The position numbers and the translations under genes are program-made. From positions 1 to 64,000 of the forward strand of contig JAINUG010000325.1 in NCBI GenBank assembly GCA_029706075.1: a stretch of DNA of 64,000 bases, read 5' to 3'. Each line of letters opens with the position of its first letter. The first letter of the stretch is position 1. The notes beneath the pieces are model-generated. The model was not told where the DNA came from. It saw only the letters and a list, made by a program, of their open reading frames with translations, and made no database searches. Source of the DNA: Aldrovandia affinis (lineage: Eukaryota; Chordata; Actinopteri; Notacanthiformes; Halosauridae). Positions 10,752 to 22,480 of this stretch are shown piece after piece.

Positions 10752-11800
10752 CCCCCGTAAGAAAATCGGGACCAAGAACAGATACAGTCCCTGGTTCTCC
10801 CATGACCTAGCTCTGCTCATTTCCCAGAAAAATAGAGCCTGGCGCTCTGCACGGTCATCCAAACTCCCATCTGATTGGCTGGTTTTCCAATTGGCCATTA
10901 GAAGTGCTAAAAGTGGCTACTACAAGCAGAGTTTTACTAATTTTGCATCTAACCCCCAAAAATTCTGGCGAGTGGTGAAATCCATGGAGAATAAGATCTC
11001 CTCTCCCAAAACACCAACTGCTCTTAAAGTGGATGAATTGGTTGTCACTGATAAATCAAGTATGGCAGATTTTTTAAATCACCACTTTGTGAATGCTGGT
11101 CATATATTTGATTCTGCTGCTCCCACCCCAGGCCATGACACCTTCCCTCCCATTTCTAGTGCCCTCACTCCTATGTTCTCCTTACTACCAATCTATGAAA
11201 GAGATGTTTTCCACAACCTTGGATGTCAATAAAGCAGCCGGTGTAGATGACCTCGACCCATTCAGTCCGCTGCCCCAATCACTCACCTATTTAATTTATC
11301 TATATCTTTGGAAATCGATTGGAAATCTGCTATTGACCCTCACTGCTACAGACCCATCTCACTTCTCCCCTGTCTTGCTAAAGTAATGGAAAAACTGTTC
11401 AATAAACAACTTGTACATTATTTGGACACTCAATCAATCATGTCTGCTATGCAATCTGGTTTCCGACCCAAGCATGGGTGCTCCACAGCAATTATGAAGG
11501 TGCTAAATTATGTAATTACTGTAATTACTGCCATTGACCGCAATGCTTCTTTTATTGATTTGGCTAAAGCCTTTGATTCGGTTGATCATATCATTTTATT
11601 GCAAAGGCTACGTAACTCTGGTTTCTCTCAACAAACACTGGCATGGTTTTCCAGCTATTTTCACTCCCGCAAGCAGTGTGTCAAGGCCGAGAACACCCTC
11701 TCCAAACTCCTCCCTATCACCATAGGTTTGCCCCAGGGTTCGATTTTAGGACCAACACTCTTCTCTATCTATATAAACAACATTGCACTATCTATTGGTA
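10752..11800 (+). pseudogene. L2 LINE reverse transcriptase, N-terminal and core part
   Basis: In broken frames the translation contains the linker before RT (SGYYKQSFTNFASNPQKFWR), the start YRPISLLPCLAKVMEKL, the block FRPKHGCSTA, the catalytic-region motif FIDLAKAFDSVDH and the block GLPQGSILGPTLFSIYIN. These are RT motifs of the L2/Jockey-type LINEs. Frame changes occur at about 11225 and 11310. The YADD box is not found: the hAT insertion follows at the expected place and the resumed sequence is degraded (PNDTILV near 13527). Confidence 0.8.
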
Positions 11801-12556
11801 GGTAACACCAGTGACGTGCGGTGAGGTCAATGGTTGGGGAGGCACTGGATATCAGAGTAGGGCGACCAGATTTTCAAAACCTCAAACCTGAACACTTTGT
11901 AGGCTATATGAACGCGCGCACGTGCACGCGCACCGAAAATGCAGATCTACAGTGCTATTATACAATGTTTTAATACAGATAACATAAACATTCTGATTTT
12001 CACACCAAATAGCCCGCCCCAATTATTTAAAAAATACGTTATATCTGACGGCGAGGACCGGAGGGGAGGTCCTACCGACCCCTGGCCTCGGCTATTTAAG
12101 CGCTGAATAACGGGAAAATTTGAACGTGATTGTTAAAAAACGGGAAAAATATAGCTGATTTTAGATGCAATTCACTTTCGTTTTAGTTAGTTTTGTGTCG
12201 TTCATTGTAGATTTTATTTTCATTTCAGTTAGGCTATTTCCACTGCTATTATTTTGTTATAATCCTGACACACGCACAAGTTAAAGTGAAAATATTGCTT
12301 AGCTTACCTTTACTTGTAAATTAAGTCCATTCGCCTTTCTTTCTCAGTTTAGAAATCAAATCCTCCATTTTCAGAGCGAAAAATCAGTGCATTTGTTTGG
12401 TTGTTGTTCTTTTAACTTTTGCAAGAGTAAACCGAGTCGTAAACTTCAGGCTCACTATCGCCCCCGTCTGTGAGGCAGAGGGACTGGCTGCCTCAAGGCA
12501 AGCCTTTTCCTTGTGGATTTATGTCAGATCAGTAAGACTTAAATATTACACACATA

Positions 12557-13108
12557 CACTACCGTTCAAAAGTTTGGGGTCACCTTCCATCTGGACTATG
12601 GCTAATCGGGCACTCCTTCATTCTTCAGCAAGATAACGACCCGAAACACACCTTGAAGTTGTGCAAGAACTATCTGGTGAAGGAGGAATGTGAACAACAA
12701 CTCAAACTAAAGACCTGGCCTGCCCAGTGTCCAGACCTCAATCCCATAGAACTTGTATGGGACAAACTGGAAAGGAAGGGTCAAAGCAAAGCAACCCACA
12801 AGTTTCTCTGGGAATTGCTGCAGGATAGCTGGGAAAACATGTTGGCTGATTTCCTGCTAAAACTTATTAACCGAATGGCCACTGTTTGTGAGGCTATTCT
12901 CACGCCAAAGGGTGACTATTTTGAGGAATCCAAGATTCAATTTTCAATATAATTTTCTTGAACATTTCTTTGATGTTCATTTTGTTCATTGTTACATGTG
13001 TTTTTGTCATTTTAAAGTATTTACAGAAATGTATACGGTGTAAAGCATTGTCAATTATGAGATAAAAATAGTTTCCAGCAGGTGACCCCAAACTTTTGAA
13101 CGGTAGTG
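12557..13108 (+). mobile_element. Tc1/mariner-like deletion derivative, 552 bp
   Basis: The ends are CACTACCGTTCAAAAGTTTG and its inverted counterpart, flanked by TA at 12555-12556 and 13109-13110. The related hAT copy at 47632-48773 lacks this insertion and has the single TA (48379-48380) at the same place, proving the boundaries. Confidence 0.96.
12610..12952 (+). pseudogene. Tc1-like transposase, C-terminal third
   Basis: The frame contains the end of the second catalytic block (QQDNDPKHT-like, partly out of frame near 12625-12650) and then the block WPAQCPDLNPIELVWDKLER holding the third catalytic position, followed by a C-terminal tail to 12952. The N-terminal DNA-binding region and first catalytic Asp are deleted. 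A sister copy with different ends lies on the minus strand at 38721-39023. Confidence 0.85.
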
Positions 13109-13504
13109 TACGTGAAATACATTACCGAACACTATGGAAATTAAGACGTATAATAAAAGTGTCTTCAAACATGATATTGGAAACATACAGAGAAATGGCA
13201 ACAAGCACGCGCCAATTGCACGCGCTCAATTTAGTTTGTGAGGGATTGCGCAATCTGGGGAGAGGCTCGGCTCGTCACTGCCTCACCTCTCGTCTCTCTC
13301 TGTTGTATTTGAACAGGAAATACAGAATTTCAGCGATTTTGACTATAAAAAAACGATCAAAACTTATAGGAACCACACCGAAATTGCATTGACAGCACAG
13401 ACAAACATTAATACTTATTTTATTTTATTATTTCTTTTTTACTTCTCATGAAGACAGGTGAGGCTCTGCCTCACCTGCCTCCCCTGACCGCACGTCCCTG
13501 GGTA

Positions 13505-14360
13505 ACACCCAAATACATCTTTACCCCAATGACACCATACTGGTGTCACCGCTCATTACACACAGCCCTCACCAACCTTCAGTCATCCTTTTACTTATAC
13601 AGAAAGCTTTTAATGATCTACACCTCAAACTCAACACTTAGAAAACAAAATGCATGCTTTTTGACAAAATGAAACACACTTTGGACAATATCCCTAGGAT
13701 CACCACCCTGGATGGCTCAACCCTGGAATTTGTCTCATCATACAAATATCTCAGACAAATAGGCTGGACTCTTCCCTCACATTGCAAACACATTTCAAAC
13801 ACATTTAACACCCTACAAAATAAAGGCCAAACTCGGATTCCTTTACCGCAACAAAGTGTCTTTCACCCGTACTGCTAAACTCAGCCTGGTCAAGATGTCC
13901 ATACTCCCTATTTTTGATTACTGTGATATCACTTACCGGTCTGCTTCTAAAACATTGCTGAACAAACTGTGCTACATCACTCCGCCATCCATTTTGTTAC
14001 TAATGCCCCTTTCACTACACACCATACCCTATACACCTTGTTGATTGGCCATCTCTCTACACCAGAAGATTTATTCACTGGCACTTGAACATCTACAAAA
14101 CCCTCTTACACATCACAGCCCCTTACCTCTCTAATCTCCTGCATCATTCCCACAATTCCTATAATCTTAGATCCTCTGACTTTACCACCCTGGCTGCCCC
14201 CAAATCCTCAACAGCTTTTGGTTGTAACTCCTTTATTTTCTCTGCCGCCTACGACTGTAATTCCCTACAATCCACTCTCAAACTTCCCAACGTCAACACG
14301 TCCATATATGCCTTCAGAAGATTTCTACAGAACACATTCACTGACAAGTGCACCTGTTAG
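13505..14360 (+). pseudogene. L2 LINE ORF2, C-terminal part
   Basis: After the hAT insertion the LINE reading resumes with NTQIHLYPNDT-like sequence, then blocks such as SYKYLRQIGWTL and KLSLVKMSILPIFDYCDI, and ends near STRPYMPSEDFYRTHS-type sequence in one frame. The order matches the RT thumb and C-terminal region of L2-type LINEs. Multiple frameshifts are present. The 3' untranslated part runs to about 14600. Confidence 0.7.
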
Positions 14361-14764
14361 CTCCCTATCCCCTTGTGATTCCTGTGTTCCATGTGTATAG
14401 AGTCTTTGTGATTTTGTTATTTTATCCTATGGCAGTACACTGTCTGCATCCTGTATTTAAGTACCTTCTTTATGTTTTGTGTAATATGTGTATTGTTGCA
14501 CTACTTTGACACTTGCATTCTTGGCCAGGTCAGTGTTGTAAATTAGAAATAGTTCTCAATCACTTTCACCTGGTTAAATAAAAAAATAAAAAATAACTAG
14601 CAGATGAGATAACCGTGCTTAGAGCACAAAATGCCAGTCTCCTCCATGAGGTCCAGACCTCTAATCAAAAAGCTATACGCTATTTAGGTGATTTGCATTC
14701 TGCCAACTCAAATCTCTGCTCCTACAGGGAGGAGTTATTCAAACTTAGAAGTGATATAATAATA

Positions 14765-14910
14765 TATGCAATTTAGCAGACGCTTTTATCCAAAGCGACT
14801 TACAGTAGTGAATGCATACATTTTTCAATATATGTGGTCCCAGTGGGAAATGAACCCACAATCTAAGTGTTGCCAACACCGTGCTCAACCAACTGAGCCA
14901 CACAGAACCA
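14765..14910 (-). mobile_element. tRNA-headed SINE, family A
   Basis: On the minus strand it begins TGGTTCTGTGTGGCTCAGTT, with B box TTGTGGGTTCATTTCCCAC, then a short linker (ATGTATGCATTCACTACTG) and the stem-loop tail GTCGCTTTGGATAAAAGCG. Other copies are at 41802, 42925 (split), 47151 and 60927. The tail resembles that of L2-clade LINEs, which probably supply the machinery. Confidence 0.88.
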
Positions 14911-14912
14911 CT

Positions 14913-15588
14913 CATGGTACCACCTTCATACAATGCTTCACCTCCACAAGGAGGCACTGACGATCTGACAAAGAGAAACCTCTCATTACCTCGTTTCACT
15001 TTGGAAAGCCCATTCCATCATGTGCCATCTCATATTCCATCTTTTGCTGCGAGTTCCACCTGTGAACTTGCACAGACGCGCTTAACTCACATCAGCAAGG
15101 ACTATTGGTCGAAATACGACCACCATCAACCTATTATAGGTGCAACGCATTCTTCATCACATGAAAATGGGAGAGGCGGGTCCAATCGTGACTCTCCAAA
15201 GGCTACTCTGATCGACATTCAGACCATGACTACCCAGGTTATTCAGCTGTGTCTGAATACTCTACCAGAAGTTGAGGCCTGGAGGAGTGGAACTATGCTC
15301 CAGCCTCAGACCCAGGTTACAGAAGGCAGACAGATGAATGTCACGGTCATGTCGCTTCCCGTCCTCACCAGGACACTGAAGAAGCACATCCCACAACCTC
15401 TTTTCCTCCTCTGCAGATCCACAGGGACCCTCACAACACAAATGGCCTTTCGCCAGGCCCCATCCCTGCTCATTCAACAGAAGGACTTCCTGTTTCAGCT
15501 TCTGGCTCTTACAGAGCAGTTCAAAAACGAGATCATAATGCCAAATGACTATCATTATATAGCCGTCAGAATTTCTCAATGTCTTTAA
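14913..15588 (+). pseudogene. Unrecognised frame inside the proposed LTR element
   Basis: About 225 codons are open, from just after the SINE to a stop at 15586. No motif is identified: no zinc knuckle, protease or RT signature. Its position between two copies of a possible LTR and upstream of a purine tract suggests the internal region of that element. The apparent Met start at 14881 lies within the SINE and is not meaningful. Confidence 0.3.
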
Positions 15589-16121
15589 GTCAAACTAGAT
15601 GACAGCCTTCCATAGCAGTATCTGCCTGAAGGGACTAAACTCTGTCCTGCCTAGACTAGACAAAATCACTCAATCCTGTAGTCCAACTGTCATCTGATCC
15701 ATAGAGCCCTATAAACATGGTTGCCTTTGGACCTCCTTAAATGGCTATATCACATCCGGTCACCCTGTTGCCTTTGAACTGCATCCATCTCATCCTTAAC
15801 ACCAACTGGTTTACTAACATTTCTATTCCTCTCTTACCCTGATATATAGATATTAAAATACGCATTGGTATTTGTTTGGTGCTATTTTACATCTGGTCAT
15901 ATTTTGTTTATTTATATCCTGTCTTTGTAACTGTTGTGACGTTGTTCTTGCTTAGCCAAGTTTAGTTAGTACCAACAATATGCCCAGAATGTTTACAGCC
16001 AATATGAACTGTGCCAGATGTTTACAGGCCTAAATAAACTGCTCGATTAACTTTTCAGTTGTGGACTGTACACTGGACTCATGTGCTCTCAGGGATTACA
16101 CGAGAAGTGGAATCCTGAGAC

Positions 16122-16260
16122 CAAAGGGGGGATGTAGGGACTGCACATTCCACATAAAAATATATGTCTCAAATGCAATTTCATTTGCTGTAATTTTAGC
16201 TGCAAACAATGCTAATTCGTGAATAGCTGTGAAAGGATACAGCTAGCAATATCTGACATT
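16122..16260 (+). mobile_element. Polypurine tract and start of possible 3' LTR
   Basis: AAAGGGGGGATG at 16124-16134 directly precedes TGTAGGGACTGCAC at 16133. The sequence then matches the copy at 10322-10748 in two blocks, to about 16255. Purine tract followed by TG is the layout expected at the 3' LTR of an LTR element. The outer LTR end is not identified. Confidence 0.5.
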
Positions 16261-16693
16261 TCAGTGACAGAAGCAGCCAGCTTCTAAAGCATACTAAAAC
16301 ACCAACACAAGTGATTGCCTGGGAGATCCATTTATATAGCATTGCTATATGCATTGCTGGATCTGTGCAGCTCAAATAGTTTTGAAAATATTTTACATTC
16401 AAATAAAAATGTATTATAACGATCATATTACCAAGGACATTATCTGAAAGTATGTCATTTATGAAATATGAAAATCAATGTTTTGCCAGTGGTGCTCCTG
16501 AGAATCTGCTATTAGCAGCTACACATTTGTACTTTTTATCTTTTTGTTTCTTGCAGTTCCACTTTTCCATCTTGACAACATTTTTTATCAAGTCTAGAGA
16601 TTCAGATTATCTGGAGGGAAAAGCATGAAAGTATTGTAATATCATACATATTTATCTGAGAAACATGCACGAAACTAGAGCCCAAAGAGATTT

Positions 16694-16902
16694 CCATTCC
16701 GAGTCTTATTTTCTATCTTTCTTATTGTAACTTTTTTTGTCCAGTATTTTATTTAGTTCCTGTGCTTGATTTAGTTGTTTGAGTTAATGAAATTCTGTTC
16801 ATTTTTGGATTCCTTCCATTTTCCTGCACTTGGGTCCATTCTCCATGCCCCTTCTGACAAAAAAAATCTAAACAAGAAAGATAGAAAATAAGATTCAGAA
16901 TG
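16694..16902. repeat. Inverted repeat, 29-bp arms
   Basis: 16694-16722 and 16874-16902 are reverse complements with two mismatches, separated by about 150 bases. It may be the ends of a small element or a local inverted duplication. No target duplication stands out. Confidence 0.7.
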
Positions 16903-17625
16903 GCAGGGGAAAACCACAAAGGAACACTAACACAAGGACACAAACCTTTCAACAAAAATTCAAGCCTCAGCACAGAACATAAAAATAGGCAACTTAAATA
17001 GACCATGAAATGAGACACAGGAGAAATCACTGAAGACTAAGGGAAACGATACAACAATTAAACAATTAGACTGACAATCAGCTAACACAAAGTCCAATGC
17101 GGTGAGCAGGAAGCATGACAAATGTAAATTATTCTTATTATACTTGGGATTGTTATTTTTATTAACAAAAAATATGAAACGTAAAATATTTTTTTATGGA
17201 TCCAAGTCTATAAATACCAAAGTAGAATGCAGCTCTGGTTACTCTGATGAAAAATGTAGACAACGTTTAAATGCCAATCAATACCTGTGTCAATCAATTG
17301 TGCCTCTACAACAACCCAGACAGTTTCAGATGAATGCACCCCTATCTCTCTACCGAGTGCACAATGTAGGTGAATCAGTCCTGGGTTGGGTTTCACACCT
17401 TTCTACTAATAAGCCTGTTTTTAGAGTTATTTTGTTTTGCGTTGCCAAGCACCTGTCCTATTGTCAGTTGCTTATAAGGAGGTAACCTTGAACTGATAGT
17501 TTATGTTGCGTCTTGTTTTATTCTCTTCGACTCTCACCCCATAAATATGTATAAAATGGTCAATGGCCAGGTCAATGTCAAAAATAATTTAAAACAATTT
17601 AAAAATACTGTAATATCAAGACATT
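16903..17625. other. Spacer, no gene recognised
   Basis: A 127-codon open frame at 17102-17485 (plus) has no recognisable domain and looks like chance. Confidence 0.4.
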
Positions 17626-18075
17626 CAGTGGGTATAATAAGTATTCATCCCCTTTTGTATTTTTAACATTTTATTTTCTTACTTTATGGATTTAATTTGA
17701 ATTTCTTGTAATTGATAAACACAAAATACTCTATAATATTACATTTTTCAAAAACAACTAAAGTTTTTTCATAATAAATTACAAATAAAAAACAGACAAT
17801 AATTAATTCCATAAGTATTCACCCCCTTGACTTAATACTTGGTAGAAGCACATTTAGTTGCAATTACATCTGTGAGTTTATTTAGGTAAGTTTCTACCAG
17901 CTTTGCACATCTGAGCATTGCCATTTTCACCCATTCTTCTTCACAAAATTGCACGAGCTGCATTAGATTGGTTGGGGACCACTGGTGAACAGCAATTATC
18001 AAATCTTTCCACAAATTCTCAATGGAATTGGGGTCTGTGCCACTGCATGTTCTTCCCACTTGGCATCAGGGGAAG
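17626..18075 (-). mobile_element. Tc1-like element, one end with transposase C-terminus
   Basis: The end CAGTGGGTATAATAAGTATT with internal AAGTATTCACCCCCTTGA is typical of one fish Tc1-like family. The minus-strand transposase end follows. The other terminus and most of the gene are missing. Confidence 0.75.
17832..18059 (-). pseudogene. Tc1-type transposase, C-terminal fragment
   Basis: This minus-strand frame of 75 codons begins with a degraded version of the third catalytic block (DPNSIENLWKDL, where NxIEN holds the catalytic Glu) and ends KCASTKY at a TAA stop. That end matches the usual K-Y C-terminus of the family. The region holding the first two catalytic Asp residues is gone. Confidence 0.8.
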
Positions 18076-18254
18076 GATATAACAAAATTAAAAAAACTTT
18101 AAATATCCCCTGGTGGACCATTAAGAAATGTTAACATTGTCTGATGAGCAAAACTGACAAACTCAAAACTAAACTCAAATAAAATGTTTTTAAATCGTGC
18201 ATTATTGTGGAAACTGTTAATTGTGCTGTGTAAAGAAAATAAATAAGGAAACAA

Positions 18255-19945
18255 TATGGAGGAGCTGGATAAACCTGTGGCTGCTGAGCAGACGCTGACA
18301 AAGCTGATTGGATCACACAGAGCAAAGCTGGGTGTTTTAACCAGGAGAAAAACAAATTGAGGTCAAAACTCTTATGGATAATTGGTTAAATGTTGATGAA
18401 GTACAAGACTGTGTTGGCATTTCAAAATGCATTAAAATTATTCAATCAGCTTCACAAATCAGTTCAAGAGATGTTTGAGGAGGAAAATGTGGGTGACCAT
18501 TATGACTGGTATGAGCCATAAATGGAAGAATTCAGAGAGTTCCACTATGATGTGGATACATATACAGTATGGGTCTGACTCCCACCGAGGATCTTCCTGA
18601 TGTACAACCTGGTGACAGTGTGTCAGTGGCAAAAAAATAAATAAAGTCGAAAGCTCAGAGCAAGGCATCCTCAACCACCAGCAGTAAAGCCAGGGCTGAG
18701 GCCGAACATTAGCCTGTTAGCCCGTGCTGAAAGTATAAAAAGGTAACCAAACAATTCTTGCAAATGTGCTGAGTAGGCTAAATTAAGTAACTGACCTCAT
18801 TGTAAAGCAGCAAAAGGTTATCTTTACTTTACTTCTGGTCAAATAAATGACAACATTGTCAGGTGACCCACTGCATTACCAATCCTTCCTCAGAGGATTT
18901 GATTATGGAGTTGACAGCAAAGCTGACAGTAACCAGAATAAGCTGTGTTTCTTGGAACAGTTCACAAGTGGACAGTCCAGAGATCTTGTTCACAGCTGCT
19001 AACTTATGGACCCTGCTGTGGGATGCAACGAAGCCAGGAGGCTATTGGAAGAGTATTTTGGAAATGGAGTAAAAGCCTTGCTGCATGTATAGAAAAGGCA
19101 TCTGGCTGCTCAGCAATCTGAGCTGAGGATGGTAATGCTCTGTATGAAAATGCGTTGTTTTAGAGAGGATGTTGCAGTACAATGCAAAATATTCAATACA
19201 TGGAGGAAATCAATGTGCCCTCACACATGAGAATAATTATTATCTACAAACTGTGATTTAAGCTTGGGGACAAGTGGAGGTCAATGGCATGTGACATTCA
19301 AGAAAGAACTGCAGAGAAACTGTCAGGGAATTGGTGAACTTTGTTGACAAGCAAACTCTAATCACCTTTGACTCCATATTTGGAAAAATTTAAGATCCTG
19401 TGGCAGCTAAGAAAACTCCAAAGGCCAATGCTTCAGAGTCTAGTCCCAAGTCTGGTAACAAAGGTAGCAGCTTTGCAAGTGCAATAGCTACTGTGCCTGG
19501 GGAACCAGCTACCACCAACCAATCACAAAGCCGCTCTTAAAAAGCCTTGTATGTTCTTTGGTTGCTTACATCAAGGGCAGATGAGCATAGATTGTAAAAG
19601 TTGATATGGAAAAAGGCACCCCAGCCTGTTGCATATCGAGGCTGAATCTGCTGGACAAATTGATTAAACCGCTAGCAGTGCTTTAGTCACTATGTCAATC
19701 AGTGGCTATACTGAGGCCGGTAACACAAATTTAACTCGGGACCATCCTGCCTGTCCAGATCAAGTATGAAAAATGGAACAAGATCATACAAACTTATGCA
19801 ATATTGAATCCAGGCAGAATCTGATGGCAGGGCTCTGTCTTAAAGGTAAGAAGACAGAAGTGCTTCCGAAAACAATGGGGCAGGCAAAACCTGAAAGCAG
19901 CTACAAGATCACAGGACTGGAGGTGTGCAGTCTAGACGACTGAAG
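18255..19945 (+). pseudogene. BEL/Pao-type gag to protease, decayed
   Basis: Broken plus-strand frames give a series of matches in order: a coiled N-terminal part (TKLIGSHRAKLGVLTRRK, 18295-18350), a DWYEP/EFREF block (18505-18540), the block LCFLEQFTSGQSRDLVHSC (18940-19000), EARRLLEEYFGNGVKA (19030-19075), a zinc-knuckle-like CMFFGCLHQGQMSIDCKS (19550-19602) and a protease-linker block KTEVLPKTMGQ to LEVCSLDD (19850-19940). This is the layout of BEL/Pao gag-pol. Many stops and frameshifts are present and no RT or integrase follows. Confidence 0.65.
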
Positions 19946-22480
19946 CTGCTAGAGGGGTACACTTAGAAAGAGACTCCTGTTACCAAAGAAAACATTCCCA
20001 CACAGGATGACATAAAAATGTCTTAATATGAAGGAAGTCCAGTTGTCAAACATGATTGTATGCTGTAACTGCTTCCTTGTGAGCCTGAGGTCTGGATAGT
20101 GTAGCAATCCTTTAATAGACCTTCTTCCAACTCTTAAATCATAAACCCAGTAGAAATGAATGTTGTTTCACCATTTTTAGAAAGCTGTGACATTTGCTCT
20201 TTAAATGCCTTCAAGCAATAAAAGCACAACACTCCTTATGTGTGGACTGGAGCCAAGGACATTTTTGTACCATACATGGTTTAGTAGCTGTGAAATCCAC
20301 CTGTGACTGCTCTCCATTCGATTCTGCTATACCAGTACACCCTACCTCTCTGACTGCTGCCTCTGTAATATTTGCCTCTGTGATTGATGCCTCTGTAACC
20401 CCTGTCTCTGCTCTGTGATCTCTATATATGACACTTGGGAAGTGTTTTTTTTCCTGCCATGCCAAAATAAAGTTTGTCCAGGTGCAGAAGGGCTATGAAA
20501 TATGCAAGGGGCTCAAACATAGACCAGCAACACTTCAGCAGAATGCCTTAATGTTAATTATTTTATGTTTCACCAATGAGACCAGGTTGCCTTGAATAGA
20601 ACCACATTTTTATTCATCCTGTGTGCATGGGTAACAACAAAAGAATCAAATGGAAACAGCTAATATTGCTGCTATTAATATAATATTTTTCAGCCCTAAA
20701 TTTTACACCTAATTTCAGTGTAACTATGGTCTCATGTCCATATTGTGTAGATGGGTAGAAACAACAATGCAAATTACCATGTAAGATGCACTGTTGAAAT
20801 TACAAGCAGTAATGACCAATCTGCCAGACTGCGACACCGAAGAGGGGAACACTGGCCACTGCAACAAGCTCTCGAAAAGGCCGGGCAGAAATCACAAGTG
20901 CGCGAACCAGCAATACTGCTGGTATGGGAGGAGGGTGAGCGGAGGATGCGGCTCGATTCCTGTGAGGCAGCCAAAAAGGAATTAAAGAAGACATTTCCTG
21001 ATCTAAGCATCTAATCTTCAGGTACTGTTGCGTTTTGAAAACCTCTGTCGTATTTATACACCATTGGACACATCTCTAGCGTCCTAAGGGCAAAATAACA
21101 ATGAATATTAGGCCAAAAAAAGGATGGGCTATTTCCCTATAAAATATTATTTTTATTTAGCCTATATTTATTTATTTGTCTTTCTTACAACTACTGCTTT
21201 GAATAACATCGTGTCCGCATTGACGGAACAGACTGGCTACAGAATTGGCATGATATTCGTTGTGTTTGACCTAATTGTAGCACAGGCCGCACTTTACAAA
21301 TGTCTTTTCTTTTCCTTTCTCTTTTGTTCTTTTTTTCTTGAAAGCAACAATTGTCTAGTAGTTGTCTAACCAGACACAAGTGAAAATATATTTAGTTGTT
21401 GGTGATTGAAATAATCAAAGAACTATAACTTGGACAAAGTGGTGATGTTTCTTTAATTTTTTTTATATTGCTATGCCTTCCCTCGAAACTGAGATGTGGG
21501 GAGGGAGCTGTGTCATTGGGAAGTCTCACAATGCATGCCCTGTGATCTGTTGTTGGGTGCAGGGTTTTCAATGTTTTGTTGAATTCTCTTCAGTCCCCGA
21601 TATCAGTTTTTTCAATAGCCTGAATGAGGGGAAACATTGTAACATTATCATGAAATATTATTATGAAACTCGGACTGAAGATGTTGATTGAATCTTTTTG
21701 TTTCTTTGGCATGAAACTTGATAATGATAATGATGAAATTGAAATATTATACTCAGAGTCCATTTTCATGCCTGTTATTTTTTGTTCATAAATAGGCCGA
21801 TATAATTGAGTGGATATTTGGTCAAATTAAGCGAGGGGAAACATTCATTTTGAATACTAAGAAATACCCCTGAAGTGGCTGATTGTCTTCTGTTTTTGTT
21901 TGTTATTAGTTTATTATTATTCGTTTATTTTATTTATTCTTTGTCTCTTGTTTTGTATGGGATTTATAGATCTAATGTGACGAACCTGCACAATTAGTTC
22001 CGACACACCATTTATAATTACCATTTATATAAACTTTTTTTTTTTTCTTTTTTTTTTCCCGGGTTAAAGTTATACAAATACATCAACCACTAGATAGGAC
22101 GGTTTTTCATAGAAGTACAATTCAGCCATACTAAGCAAACACTGACCTTCATGGTTTTCACGGTCTCCAGGATAGGAGTAGGAACCTTAGGTAAGAGGGA
22201 TTACCTCTCTCATTTGGGGAGTGAGGTTTAGGGAGGTGGGAAAGGAAAATATCTGTCCTGTCTTGCTCTTCATGTTTGTTATCGTGCTGTATGTCCATGT
22301 TATTGTCTGTTCTGTCTTGTTTTTTATGTTTGTGATGGTCGTATTAAGTCAGGTTTGCTTATCCTTTATTGAATGAATATGCTAGGTATGTGTACTTGTG
22401 TTACGTCCCTTTACTTTGTATTAGCATTACTTTGTGTTTCCTTTTGGATTTGCCTGCTGCTGTGTTTCCTTGATTTCTCC
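19946..22480. other. Interval without a supported gene
   Basis: Contains a short ~18-bp repeat (GCCTCTGT every 16-18 bases) at about 20355-20410, a small open frame at 20751-21014 listed separately, and poly-T runs near 22040-22065. Nothing else is recognised. Confidence 0.45.
20751..21014 (+). CDS. Unrecognised 87-codon open frame
   Basis: The plus frame starts MGRNNNANYHVRCTV and is rich in Glu, Lys and Arg, with a helical-looking charged C-terminal half. The opposite strand is also open over the same interval, which weakens the case for either. No domain is recognised, and no splice or promoter context supports it. Confidence 0.15.
   Translation: MGRNNNANYHVRCTVEITSSNDQSARLRHRRGEHWPLQQALEKAGQKSQVREPAILLVWEEGERRMRLDSCEAAKKELKKTFPDLSI

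Larger units (their letters stand above)
11809..13500. mobile_element. Non-autonomous hAT element, copy 1 (with nested Tc1)
   Basis: The ends CAGTGACGTGCGGTGAG (left) and CAGGGACGTGCGGTCAG (right, reverse complement) are imperfect inverted repeats. The element is flanked by an identical 8-bp duplication GGTAACAC at 11801-11808 and 13501-13508, as expected for hAT. It lies in the RT of an L2 LINE. No transposase is recognisable inside except that of the Tc1 inserted at 12557. A near-identical copy lies at 47632-48773. Confidence 0.92.
10750..14600 (+). mobile_element. L2-like LINE, interrupted by a hAT element
   Basis: Reverse-transcriptase coding pieces run left to right and end in a 3' tail that reads CACCTGGTTAAATAAAA after GTTCTCAATCACTTT. 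This is the usual tail style of fish L2-type LINEs. The LINE starts inside the proposed LTR and is therefore younger. The frame stops at about 11800 and resumes at 13505 after the hAT insertion at 11809-13500. Several stops and frameshifts mean it is dead. Confidence 0.8.
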
